DNA from: Enteractinococcus coprophilus
Lineage (GTDB): Bacteria; Actinomycetota; Actinomycetes; Actinomycetales; Micrococcaceae
NCBI RefSeq assembly: GCF_006716305.1
Contig: NZ_VFOU01000001.1
Span: forward strand, 124,001-188,000
DNA: 64,000 bases
Direction: 5' to 3'
The notes under the pieces are model-generated. The model was given only the letters and a program-made list of their open reading frames with translations. It had not been told where the DNA came from and searched no databases. Shown piece by piece: positions 49,809 to 57,238 of this stretch; the first letter of the stretch is position 1; each line of letters starts with the position of its first letter. Both the position numbers and the translations under genes were made by a program.

Positions 49809-51122
49809 ATGCTTCACATCACCGATTTGCGCAACACAACCTATGATCCAGCAACCGTGATGCCGCGGGCAAAACTTGAAGTTGCTGATGCCTCAGCCAT
49901 CGTGCAACCCATCATTGACAAGGTCAAAGCCGGTGGTGCCGAAGCAGTGTTGGAACTGACCGAACAGTTCGACCGCGTCCGTCCTGAAAGCCTGCGAGTA
50001 CCGAGTTCCGCACTCGACCAAGCCCTAACCGAACTCGACGACGATGTTCGCGCAGCGCTAGAAGAATCCATCCGTCGTGCGCGTGCTGTCCACGCCGCGC
50101 AGGTGCCAACCGATACTGTTGTCCCACTCGGTGACGGTGCAGCAGTAGAAAACCACTGGGTTCCGATCCAGCGAGTGGGCTTGTACGTGCCCGGCGGACG
50201 AGCCGTGTATCCGTCGTCGGTCATCATGAATGTGGTGCCAGCTCAAGCCGCCGGCGTGCCGGGCATTGTCGTCACGTCTCCCCCACAAGCCAACTTCAAC
50301 GGTCTGCCACACCCCACGATCTTGGCCGCCTGCAAGCTGCTTGGCATCAACGAAGTGTATGCAACCGGTGGTGCACAGGCCGTTGCTATGTTGGCACTGG
50401 GTGTGGAGGATGCTGCAGGCAACCCGGTCTGTGCGCCGGTAGATCTGATTACCGGTCCCGGCAACGTGTATGTTGCTGCGGCAAAACAGGCATTCTTCGG
50501 TCAAGTCGGCATTGATGCGGTTGCCGGCCCCTCCGAAATCCTCGTCTTAGCCGATGAGACTGCGAACCCAGCCTGGGTCGCTGCCGATCTCATCTCCCAG
50601 TCGGAACACGATCCGCTAGCAGCCTCGGTGCTCGTGACCACCTCGATGGACTTCGCAGAGTCCGTGGTGGCAGAAATCGAGGCGCAAGTTCCTGGTGCAG
50701 TGTTAGAAGGTCAGATCCGTGAAGCCCTGACCGGACAACAGTCGGGTGCCCTGGTTGTGACCACAATGGAGGAAGCCATTGAGGTCACCAACGCGATTGC
50801 AACCGAGCACCTGGAAATTCAAACCGCAGACAATGAAGCCGTTCTCGCAAAGATCACCCACGCTGGCGCGATCTTCATGGGACCCTACGCGCCGGTTCCA
50901 CTCGGTGATTACTCTGCTGGTTCCAATCACGTTTTACCTACCTCCGGGACCGCCCGGTTTTCATCGGGTCTCAATACCGTGTCGTTTCTCCGGTTGCAAC
51001 AACGCATTCGCTATGACAAGGACGGCCTGCAGCCACTTGCTGACGGCATCCAAGCGCTTGCCGCTTCCGAAGGACTTCATGCCCATGCCACGGCCATCGC
51101 GCAACGATTTAACGGAATGTGA
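49809..51122 (+). CDS. hisD: Histidinol dehydrogenase
   Basis: A 437-residue enzyme for the last two steps of histidine synthesis. L-I-T-G-P-G-N-V-Y-V-A-A-A-K near residue 215 and I-D-A-V-A-G-P-S-E-I are diagnostic; zinc-ligand segments S-Q-S-E-H-D (Gln/His) and T-E-H-L-E are intact. It stands alone, unlike the hisDCB operon common in Actinobacteria: the next plus-strand gene is a flavin reductase behind a SAM riboswitch. Expression is probably leaderless. Confidence 0.97.
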   Translation: MLHITDLRNTTYDPATVMPRAKLEVADASAIVQPIIDKVKAGGAEAVLELTEQFDRVRPESLRVPSSALDQALTELDDDVRAALEESIRRARAVHAAQVPTDTVVPLGDGAAVENHWVPIQRVGLYVPGGRAVYPSSVIMNVVPAQAAGVPGIVVTSPPQANFNGLPHPTILAACKLLGINEVYATGGAQAVAMLALGVEDAAGNPVCAPVDLITGPGNVYVAAAKQAFFGQVGIDAVAGPSEILVLADETANPAWVAADLISQSEHDPLAASVLVTTSMDFAESVVAEIEAQVPGAVLEGQIREALTGQQSGALVVTTMEEAIEVTNAIATEHLEIQTADNEAVLAKITHAGAIFMGPYAPVPLGDYSAGSNHVLPTSGTARFSSGLNTVSFLRLQQRIRYDKDGLQPLADGIQALAASEGLHAHATAIAQRFNGM

Positions 51123-51170
51123 CAAACTGCACTGCCGTGGCAGGTCAAAATAGGTTAGTCTGTTTTGCAG

Positions 51171-51295
51171 AATCACGAGTTCTTACCGCACCGTAGCCCT
51201 GGCTGGTAAGACGGCAACCCTCCCACGTTGTAGTGGGGTGCCCCAGGTGATGATTCGGCCTCACGGAACACCCCGTGTCGGGCAAGTACAGCGTT
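51171..51295 (+). ncRNA. SAM-IV type riboswitch
   Basis: Conserved core CGGCAACCCTCC and GGGGTGCCCC-GGTGATGA matches the SAM-IV class of Actinobacteria. P1 pairs AATCA (51171) with TGATT near 51254; P2 is TCTTACC/GGTAAGA; P3 is GTGG/CCAC inside GGCA...TGCC. Downstream CACGG/CCGTG and CGGC/GGGC segments can form P4 and the pseudoknot. It precedes a flavin reductase gene, predicting repression when SAM is abundant. Confidence 0.85.
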
Positions 51296-51334
51296 CGAGC
51301 GCATATTCGGGCGCAAAACTTTGAAGGCATGATT

Positions 51335-51871
51335 GTGACAACTACTTTGCAAGTCCACCACCTGCAGACCACCACCCAACTGTCCAACGACCTATCGCCA
51401 CTGTCGCTCCGCGGCGCCTTCGGCCAGTTCCCCTCGGGCGTCGCAGCACTCGCCGCCTACACCCAAGACGGTGTAGCACAAGGCATGGTCGCTTCGTCAT
51501 TCACCGTCGGTGTTTCCTTAGAGCCACCCTTAGTCTCAGTGGCTGTGCAAAACACTTCCACCACCTGGCCCGTGCTGCGTGAAACTAATCGCATCGGTAT
51601 TTCAATTCTGGGTGAAGGTCAGGGCACGATTGCCCGGCAGATGGCCGCCAAGGGTGCCGATCGTTTCGAGGGTCTCAACCTGGAGACCAACAACGATGCG
51701 ATCTTCGTTGCTGAATCCGCGCTGTGGCTAGAGACCTCAATCTACGGTGAATTCCCAGCAGGCGACCACGTAGTGGCCCTGCTCGAAGTGCACAATATCG
51801 CCGATTTCACTGACGTTCACGAACCATTGGTATTCCATAAATCCCAGTTCCGTAACGTCCGCGATCACTAA
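51335..51871 (+). CDS. Flavin reductase-like FMN-binding protein
   Basis: About 178 residues. L-R-G-A-F-G-Q-F-P-S-G-V-A-A-L near the N-terminus and A-S-S-F-T-V-G-V-S-L-E-P-P-L-V-S-V are typical of the flavin reductase family; F-E-G-L-N and V-A-L-L-E-V-H occur later. It supplies reduced FMN to partner monooxygenases. The GTG at 51335 has GAAGG seven bases ahead; ATG at 51329 is an alternative. The SAM-IV riboswitch upstream suggests a sulfur-assimilation role, such as sulfonate desulfurisation. An S4 gene follows after 11 bp. Confidence 0.87.
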   Translation: MTTTLQVHHLQTTTQLSNDLSPLSLRGAFGQFPSGVAALAAYTQDGVAQGMVASSFTVGVSLEPPLVSVAVQNTSTTWPVLRETNRIGISILGEGQGTIARQMAAKGADRFEGLNLETNNDAIFVAESALWLETSIYGEFPAGDHVVALLEVHNIADFTDVHEPLVFHKSQFRNVRDH

Positions 51872-51882
51872 CAACCGCGCTC

Positions 51883-52251
51883 ATGGATTTTGTTCGCGTA
51901 GACGTCTGGTTGCACGCGGTTCGGCTGTTCAAAACCCGTTCCGCTGCCAACACTGCGGTCAAAGGTGGCAAAATCAAAATCGACGGCGACCCGGTCAAGC
52001 CCTCCCACAAACTACGGGTTGGTCAGACTGTGACGTTTCGAGAGCCCGGACGCGAACGCATTATCGAAGTCACCGGCCTGCTAGATAAACGTGTTGGCCA
52101 CCCGATTGCCATAAAGCAGTACAAGGATCATTCGCCAGAGCCCGTCGCTCGCCATCTGCTGGCGGTTCCACGGCGTGAACGCGGTGCAGGTCGACCAACG
52201 AAGAAACAACGCCGGGAGCTCGATCGCCTGCGTGGTTATACTAACCGTTAG
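51883..52251 (+). CDS. S4-domain RNA-binding protein (Hsp15-like)
   Basis: A 122-residue protein with an S4 domain (residues 1-60: R-V-D-V-W-L-H-A-V-R-L-F-K-T-R-S-A-A, then V-K-G-G-K-I-K-I-D-G) and a basic C-terminal tail, as in Hsp15, which rescues stalled 50S-tRNA complexes. It follows the flavin reductase on the same strand with no visible ribosome site, so it may be coupled to it. Confidence 0.88.
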   Translation: MDFVRVDVWLHAVRLFKTRSAANTAVKGGKIKIDGDPVKPSHKLRVGQTVTFREPGRERIIEVTGLLDKRVGHPIAIKQYKDHSPEPVARHLLAVPRRERGAGRPTKKQRRELDRLRGYTNR

Positions 52252-52302
52252 ATACACAGGAACCTCCCAGCAAACGTTCGGACAACTTCAAACAAGTTTC
52301 CT

Positions 52303-52390
52303 TAGACTATAGATACCTCTTCAAGGTGCGAGTGATGTTGTAAAGATCCCGCCGCCCGATGATCCCCTTTCATCAGGCGGCGGGATTTTT
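52303..52390 (+). ncRNA. Candidate small transcript ending in an intrinsic terminator
   Basis: A -10-like TAGACT/TATAGA (52303-52313), with GGACA-type -35 about 18 bp upstream, precedes by 35 bp a strong terminator: 11-bp stem ATCCCGCCGCC/GGCGGCGGGAT with an inner GATGA/TCATC pair (52347-52385) and TTTTT. The terminator could simply end the S4 operon; the promoter makes a short RNA possible. Confidence 0.4.
52346..52390 (+). terminator. Intrinsic terminator after S4-protein gene
   Basis: Stem of 11 bp extended by an inner five-pair helix, followed by five T. It is the strongest plus-strand terminator of the window. Confidence 0.9.
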
Positions 52391-52447
52391 CATCGTATTT
52401 AATGAAGACCCGGGAGCGCCATCCACATACTTTTAGATCATGCGTCT

Positions 52448-52476
52448 TGATATCGTTCCGCAGAGTTTTATAAAAC
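52448..52476 (+). promoter_or_regulatory. Candidate promoter of shortened csp gene
   Basis: TTGATA (52448-52453) and TATAAA/TAAAAC (52469-52476) at 15-17 bp spacing would give a leader of about 80 nt before the ATG at 52561, as is usual for cold-shock genes. Confidence 0.4.
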
Positions 52477-52560
52477 GGGCTTTTCCAGTAGCCTAAAATC
52501 TGGTGTCAAATACCTCGAAACGACACCCTCCCCGCTCAGATAAGGAACGCGAGCTGCCTT

Positions 52561-52704
52561 ATGTCTCATCGACTATCGGGAACCGTCAAGTGGTTCAACG
52601 TCGGACAAGGATACGGCTTTATCTCCACAGACCAGCTCGTCGAATGCAGTGTCACCGAGTCGGACCGAGGCCTCATCGCCCAGAAGGTGACACCATTGGC
52701 ATGA
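52561..52704 (+). pseudogene. Cold-shock protein gene with internal deletion
   Basis: A 47-codon open frame. Its start G-T-V-K-W-F-N-V-G-Q-G-Y-G-F-I-S is the Csp RNP1 half, and its end V-T-E-S-D-R-G-L-I-A-Q-K-V-T-P-L is the Csp C-terminus. About 25 residues between them, including RNP2 (V-F-V-H-F), are missing, with the reading frame kept. A functional OB fold seems unlikely. The stop TGA overlaps the ATG of the next gene (ATGA), so it may now act as a translated leader. Confidence 0.65.
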
Positions 52705-53774
52705 ACTTTCTCGCGCGCTTAGGAGTCGGACTCATCACAGGTCTAGTGTCCTACGGTCTGGTCCCTGCTGCCTACGCCGTAGCCACTCCCATGACTCATC
52801 CCAATGGGGTAACGACATCAGCGGCCAGCCAGACTGTGTCTCCCAGTCCGCCGGTCGATACAGCGGCTCGCTCGTTGGCAATGTCATGCCAAGTGGATGT
52901 GACGAGTACTCAACTGACCATTGACTTCTCCCCTGAGCCCCCGTTCGATGAGCTCACTGTGAAAGTTAACGGTCAACTCGTTGATCCGCAGACTATTCAC
53001 GACAGCTCGATAGTCATCGAGCGGCCAGACTCCGGGAGCACTGTCGGCATAGAGCTATGGCAAAATGCTTCGTTGACTGGGGAATGTATCGAGACGGCAC
53101 CGTCCACCACGGCAGAACCTACCCCACCGGAACCCACGCCCACTGAAACTATCGAACCGACGACTCCGTCCAGCCCGACTGAGCCTGAGACAACGCCGAC
53201 TTCGGGCCGTCCGACGCCAGGTCCCTCCCAGACATCTCCGGGTCTTACACCGACACCGACAGCACCATCGAAGCCAACAGTCACAGCCCCAGGCTCGTCG
53301 TCCGCGGCACCCAGTAGACCAGCCAGTAGCCCACCAATGTCTACCACGCCATCGTTGCTGCCATCGGGGACGACTCAGCAACAGGAATCAACCACGCAGC
53401 GTCGGCCCTCCGGCCAGATTGGGCCGCGCATTATTCGGCAGTTCTCTCACGATCCGCGTCATCTCTTGCCGCAATTATTAGGCATTGATGTACAGCCTGG
53501 CTCGGGGCTCATCATGCTTCAACCGCGCAGCGCTGACCAAGGGCCACCAGATTTAGAAACGCTTCCCCCGGTCTCTGAAGAGGAACTCGAGGCAATCAAG
53601 GCACGACTGAGTTCACCTGACAGGGCTGACCGGCCGCCAGCCGATCACCTCGCGTCAGCTGATGAGCGGATATCCAATCGCACATCCAATGCGCTCGTAC
53701 CCAGCCTGATCGCTGCTCTGTGTCTGGGCCTAGCGATTTTCTGGTTGCTGAAACGCCGCCGACACAATCTCTAA
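52701..53774 (+). CDS. Secreted Pro/Thr-rich membrane-anchored protein
   Basis: A 357-residue protein. Signal peptide residues 1-27 end A-Y-A; a small beta-rich domain (about 50-140, two cysteines, S-C-Q-V and G-E-C-I) follows; then about 110 residues almost entirely Thr, Pro, Ser and Glu (a stalk); then a helical region and a C-terminal TM helix (about 325-348) with K-R-R-R. No sortase motif. The start overlaps the shortened csp stop by 4 bp. Cell-surface role is inferred from layout. Its stop overlaps the convergent MFS stop by 4 bp. Confidence 0.7.
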   Translation: MNFLARLGVGLITGLVSYGLVPAAYAVATPMTHPNGVTTSAASQTVSPSPPVDTAARSLAMSCQVDVTSTQLTIDFSPEPPFDELTVKVNGQLVDPQTIHDSSIVIERPDSGSTVGIELWQNASLTGECIETAPSTTAEPTPPEPTPTETIEPTTPSSPTEPETTPTSGRPTPGPSQTSPGLTPTPTAPSKPTVTAPGSSSAAPSRPASSPPMSTTPSLLPSGTTQQQESTTQRRPSGQIGPRIIRQFSHDPRHLLPQLLGIDVQPGSGLIMLQPRSADQGPPDLETLPPVSEEELEAIKARLSSPDRADRPPADHLASADERISNRTSNALVPSLIAALCLGLAIFWLLKRRRHNL

Positions 53775-55036
53775 CGAGGTGACACATTCGGGCCGGTGCG
53801 CTTATTGATTAACCGTTCGGCGCCCGATATTCCCAAGACAGCACACGCGAACCAAATCCCGCCGGCCGGACCGACGGGGCCTGTCACCAGGCTGGCGACA
53901 ATCGGCAGTGTGACCTGACCGATACGGTTGCCCATCAGCCGCAACGCTAATGCTGTGCCGCGCCACGAGCGTGGGACCGCTTGGGAGATCAACGTCATCG
54001 TCATCGGCTGGCCTACCCCTAGGGTGAAGCCCCCGATGGTCATGCACACAAACGCACTTGCAATCCCCACCGGACCGAAGCCCAACACGGCGGGCACTAC
54101 AGCAATAGCTACTGCGGAAACCAGGAGTGCCACCAGGACCAGGGTGTTGCGAGAAAACCGCGCGGATAACGGACGGATGAATATTCTGGACAACACTGAT
54201 GTGGCGCCGCGCGTAGCCAAGAGCGCTCCGATGACCAAGGGCGATACTCCAACAGACTCACCCACCAGCGGCATGAAGGCCACCAAAATATCCAAAATCG
54301 CAAGCAACGCCAGCGCGGCTAGCATATGCGACGCAATACCGGGAAGCCGCAGAATATTAAGTGCCGAGGGTTTCATACCCGGCTCCACGGTCACTAAGTC
54401 CTGTGTCGCAGTGGTCGGAGGCGGCTGCGTAGAGCGCAGAACATACAAGACCGGCACCGCGACAATCGAAGTGATCGCACCGATCCACAGGGCCAGATCG
54501 ATACTGAACGACAAATCCCCGCCGCCGGCCTGTGCCTCAGCTAAGGAACTCCCGCCCAATAACACCCCCGACAGAAGCGGGCCAAGCATCTGCCCGACAG
54601 AAAATGACGCCGTAAACCAGCCAAAGTTCGCGTCCATCTGCGTGGCTCGCGAACGTCTGGCGACCATGCTTTGACCGCCAATCGTAAACATCAGATGTCC
54701 CACACCAAGGACCGCAGACGCGATCATTAGGTGAATCACATTATTCGTGAGTGCAAGATAGGCGGCACCGGTCGCTAAAATGAGCACCCCCAGTGCCACA
54801 AAATTCCGAGGTGAGCGCAGCCGCGCCTGTAACCGCCCAAACGGTAATGCAACAAATAGCGGTAACAGGGCGTAGGCCGCAGTTGCGATGCCGATCTCTG
54901 TTTCGCCCCAGCCAAGCAAAATGAGCTTATAGCTAGTCACCGGCCGAACCAGGTTTGCGGTCGTCTGCGTCAACACGCCGGCGGTCACCATCAGCCATAA
55001 CCAACCCGGCAGCGGGGTCGTGGAGCGTTTCTTCAT
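53771..55036 (-). CDS. MFS transporter
   Basis: A 421-residue 12-TM exporter. A short motif-A-like L-P-F-G-R-L-Q-A-R-L-R-S-P follows TM2. The start at 55036 gives a normal N-terminus; AAGGAA is rather distant (15 bases). It is divergent from a MarR regulator with palindromes in the 180-bp gap, the classical arrangement of a MarR-controlled efflux pump. Substrate unknown. Confidence 0.87.
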   Translation of the reverse strand: MKKRSTTPLPGWLWLMVTAGVLTQTTANLVRPVTSYKLILLGWGETEIGIATAAYALLPLFVALPFGRLQARLRSPRNFVALGVLILATGAAYLALTNNVIHLMIASAVLGVGHLMFTIGGQSMVARRSRATQMDANFGWFTASFSVGQMLGPLLSGVLLGGSSLAEAQAGGGDLSFSIDLALWIGAITSIVAVPVLYVLRSTQPPPTTATQDLVTVEPGMKPSALNILRLPGIASHMLAALALLAILDILVAFMPLVGESVGVSPLVIGALLATRGATSVLSRIFIRPLSARFSRNTLVLVALLVSAVAIAVVPAVLGFGPVGIASAFVCMTIGGFTLGVGQPMTMTLISQAVPRSWRGTALALRLMGNRIGQVTLPIVASLVTGPVGPAGGIWFACAVLGISGAERLINKRTGPNVSPR

Positions 55037-55089
55037 AGGTCGCGAACAAGTTTCCTTTTTACATAACCGCGGCCTGAACCGAGGGGCGA

Positions 55090-55107
55090 TATTCTTGGAC
55101 AAGAATA
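55090..55107. promoter_or_regulatory. Perfect palindrome, candidate MarR operator
   Basis: TATTCTTG-GA-CAAGAATA: 8-bp perfect arms, 54 bp upstream of the MFS start. Size and position fit a MarR dimer site. Confidence 0.6.
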
Positions 55108-55126
55108 CCAAGCGTTTCAACGTTAG

Positions 55127-55145
55127 CGCTGTCAGATATACAGCG
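55127..55145. promoter_or_regulatory. Second inverted repeat in MarR/MFS gap
   Basis: CGCTGT and ACAGCG form 6-bp arms around 7 bp, 70 bp upstream of marR. It differs in sequence from the first palindrome. Confidence 0.4.
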
Positions 55146-55215
55146 GAGCCGACTAGATGAACGCTCGAAACTATTGCGGGTCAAGCAATGAAGGCAGCCA
55201 TAGATTGGGAGCAGC

Positions 55216-55695
55216 ATGCACACATCATTCGGGTCGAAGCATACGCGAGCCCGCACCGCACTGGTTGCCGCCCAATCATCCGCCTTGGGCCGGCAATTGT
55301 TCTTTGCTTTAACACAGCTTGAGCACGAGTTTCGGACCACAATGCAGGCGGCACTGGAACAGGTAGACCTAGATGTCCGACAATATACGACGCTGGCGTA
55401 TATTGTCGGGGGTCATAGGCCGACCCAGCTAGATCTGGGCCATATCTTGCATCTCGACGCCTCCCAAGTTGTCACGCTTACGAAAGGACTTGCCGCTCGC
55501 GGGTTACTCCTACGACAGACCGTGCCAGAAGATCGACGTGCACGAGCACTGATCATCACCGCAGACGGTAAGCGTCTATATCAGCAAGCCGCAGTGTTAG
55601 TACAACGCGTTGAGGAGGCACTCACCGCTTCGTTGTCACGCCGTGACCATAGTGCCCTGAAAAACTTATTGGATCGAACGCTTCCATTCTCTTAA
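55216..55695 (+). CDS. MarR-family transcriptional regulator
   Basis: A 159-residue regulator: dimer helices at both ends, recognition segment L-G-H-I-L-H-L-D-A-S-Q-V-V-T-L-T-K-G-L-A-A-R-G, and wing V-P-E-D-R-R-A-R-A-L-I-I-T-A-D-G-K, with the conserved D-x-R. GGGAG precedes the ATG. It is divergent from an MFS transporter gene that it probably represses. A long hairpin terminator follows. Confidence 0.92.
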   Translation: MHTSFGSKHTRARTALVAAQSSALGRQLFFALTQLEHEFRTTMQAALEQVDLDVRQYTTLAYIVGGHRPTQLDLGHILHLDASQVVTLTKGLAARGLLLRQTVPEDRRARALIITADGKRLYQQAAVLVQRVEEALTASLSRRDHSALKNLLDRTLPFS

Positions 55696-55698
55696 CGT

Positions 55699-55732
55699 CT
55701 CAGGCCAGGTTCCAACTGGAACCTGGCCTGAG
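55699..55732. terminator. Bidirectional terminator between marR and M23 peptidase
   Basis: A perfect 15-bp stem CTCAGGCCAGGTTCC/GGAACCTGGCCTGAG with an AACT tetraloop, followed by CATTTT on the plus strand. Confidence 0.85.
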
Positions 55733-55750
55733 CATTTTGAATGCTATAAG

Positions 55751-56608
55751 CTATTGCGCGCTTGAAGCTGTGTGAAGGCGTTTTTCTCCGCCATCGGACT
55801 GAGATGGAAGATAGTACTCAGGATCGACCCACTTGCCATTGACCTGGATTTCGTAATGAATATGCGGGCCGGTTGAATTACCGGTGGACCCTGCCAGAGC
55901 GATGATCTGTCCCTGAGAAACAGCATCGCCAACGTTCACTTTGAATTGGGAGTTGTGGCTATAAGCAGTTGTGACGCCATTACCGTGATCGATCTCTACA
56001 CGGTATCCGCCGGTGCTGTGCACCCCTGCAAAGGTCACAGTGCCTGCTTCGGTTGCTTTGACCGGAGTGCCGGTTGGCACTGGGAAGTCGGTTCCGACGT
56101 GGAACTGCGAGCCTGCACCGGTTGGGTTACTACGCAAGCCGAAAGTCGAAGAGGTCCGGGTGGAGTCAGCCGGGTAAATCATCTGTAAGTTCCCTGGTAG
56201 TGATTTCAGGGACCCATTATGCGGGTTTTGCGCTTCTGCAACGGCCAGCTGCCCAGCTGCAACGTCTCCTTCACCTTCTTGGTAAAGGCGGCCGAGACCG
56301 ACCTGGGAAGCGGCCATTTCGTTCGTCATCTTGGCAACAACGCGTTCATTGCCACCCGAAATGGCAGCTGGGATAACTGTGGTCTGACGGGGAGCCGCCT
56401 CTAGCGAGGCTTTATTAGTGTCGGCATGCGCCGTGTCACCAAACGCCAGAAGGTTGCCATCTGTAACAGTGCTGCCACCGAACGTCACAGCCGCCGAAGA
56501 CACGGCGACTGCAACGCCTGCCGTAATGACGGTGGCCTTGCGTCCGTTCTTCTTTTTGGCAGCGGCTTCGCGCAGCTCGCGGCGGGATGGGTATTCAGAA
56601 ACTGTCAT
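55751..56608 (-). CDS. M23-family peptidase (LytM/DD-endopeptidase type)
   Basis: A 285-residue secreted metallopeptidase. A basic start is followed by a TM/signal helix (about 25-45). The M23 domain has H-V-G-T-D (HxxxD) near residue 170 and G-P-H-I-H-Y-E-I (HxH) near residue 250, with Y-S-H-N between them; the zinc ligands are complete. It cleaves peptidoglycan cross-bridges or remodels the wall. A promoter with TTGGAG-18-TACTAT and direct repeats lies just upstream. Confidence 0.93.
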   Translation of the reverse strand: MTVSEYPSRRELREAAAKKKNGRKATVITAGVAVAVSSAAVTFGGSTVTDGNLLAFGDTAHADTNKASLEAAPRQTTVIPAAISGGNERVVAKMTNEMAASQVGLGRLYQEGEGDVAAGQLAVAEAQNPHNGSLKSLPGNLQMIYPADSTRTSSTFGLRSNPTGAGSQFHVGTDFPVPTGTPVKATEAGTVTFAGVHSTGGYRVEIDHGNGVTTAYSHNSQFKVNVGDAVSQGQIIALAGSTGNSTGPHIHYEIQVNGKWVDPEYYLPSQSDGGEKRLHTASSAQ

Positions 56609-56660
56609 AAAAGCTGGTCACCAAGAAAGGGGGAAGTTTGAATTGCCTGTTACATAGTAG

Positions 56661-56678
56661 CGTTATCATTTCGTTATC
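56661..56678. promoter_or_regulatory. Direct repeat in M23 promoter (possible MtrA site)
   Basis: CGTTATC occurs at 56661-56667 and 56672-56678, an 11-bp period, between the -35 and -10 of the M23 promoter. Direct repeats of this type are MtrA targets in relatives; the match is approximate. Confidence 0.35.
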
Positions 56679-56724
56679 TCCAATCGTCAAGCTGCTCCGA
56701 ACGGATATCGCACTGTTAGCACAC

Positions 56725-56825
56725 ACGAACCCTTCGCTAGGGACCTCAGAAACCACCACCTCTCCCTAATGTCTGAGTAGGAAACACACCCCCATGTGAG
56801 ATCGGGGTCACGCAGTAGGGTTCGT
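56725..56825. other. Structured intergenic element with 9-bp closing stem
   Basis: ACGAACCCT (56725-56733) and AGGGTTCGT (56817-56825) are perfectly complementary and enclose 83 nt with further stems: ACCCC/GGGGT (56788-56808), CCTA/TAGG and AGGGA/TCCCT. Strand and function unknown; no known RNA family recognised. Confidence 0.45.
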
Positions 56826-57085
56826 CGCTGTTCACCCGTAAAGTAAACTCGGTTCGTCCAGCGGCGAAATAACAGAAGTGTAACGATCTCTCGGTCGTGG
56901 ACTTGGTGTTGAGCTTATCTAGGATGGCCGCGCATCAGGGTCTTTGCTCCTCCAGCTGTGGATACTCCACGTTTTCCACACCCCTAGCCCCTCACCGATG
57001 TTTTGGGTTGTATGCTAGACACAGTGTGCCAGCCACAAGCTGGGATGCTGACGTTGCCCACAACGGCGTGTGTGACGACTCTGAA

Positions 57086-57160
57086 GCGGAAAGTATTTCC
57101 GCAAAATCTGCTCCACATCCAGGAGCGAATATGCATTTTTGCCCGGGCGGATGCCCGGGT
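57086..57160 (+). promoter_or_regulatory. Three successive hairpins in the aspA leader
   Basis: GCGGAAA-GTA-TTTCCGC (57086-57102), GCTCC/GGAGC (57110-57126, containing the Shine-Dalgarno of the leader ORF) and CCCGGGC-GGAT-GCCCGGG (about 57142-57159) followed by TCTTCGT. The arrangement suggests attenuation or translational control. Confidence 0.5.
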
Positions 57161-57238
57161 CTTCGTATGTATAAACCGCCACGATGCAGTCCTATGGCAG
57201 TACGCATCGGCAGGGGGTACGGGATAAGAGAGTCATGA
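57131..57238 (+). CDS. Possible 35-residue leader peptide of aspA
   Basis: ATG at 57131 is preceded by AGGAG at five-base spacing. The peptide begins M-H-F-C-P-G-G-C-P-G and is Cys/Pro/Gly/Arg-rich, with cysteines at 4, 8 and 19. The stop TGA overlaps the aspA start (ATGA). A C+G hairpin lies over codons 4-10. This may be a regulatory leader peptide or chance; no homologues known to me. Confidence 0.4.
   Translation: MHFCPGGCPGLRMYKPPRCSPMAVRIGRGYGIRES

Noticed and set aside
52503-52700. 66-residue N-terminal extension of the secreted Pro/Thr-rich protein
   Set aside because: It reads the shortened csp sequence out of frame and would bury the signal peptide that begins at 52701.
56609-57000. 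c-di-AMP (ydaO) riboswitch upstream of the M23 peptidase
   Set aside because: The conserved core of that class is not present on the minus strand, and the peptidase promoter lies downstream of the structured region.
57184-57234. N-terminal extension of AspA by 17 residues
   Set aside because: The shorter start gives the usual aspartase N-terminus and overlaps the leader ORF stop; the extension has no ribosome site.
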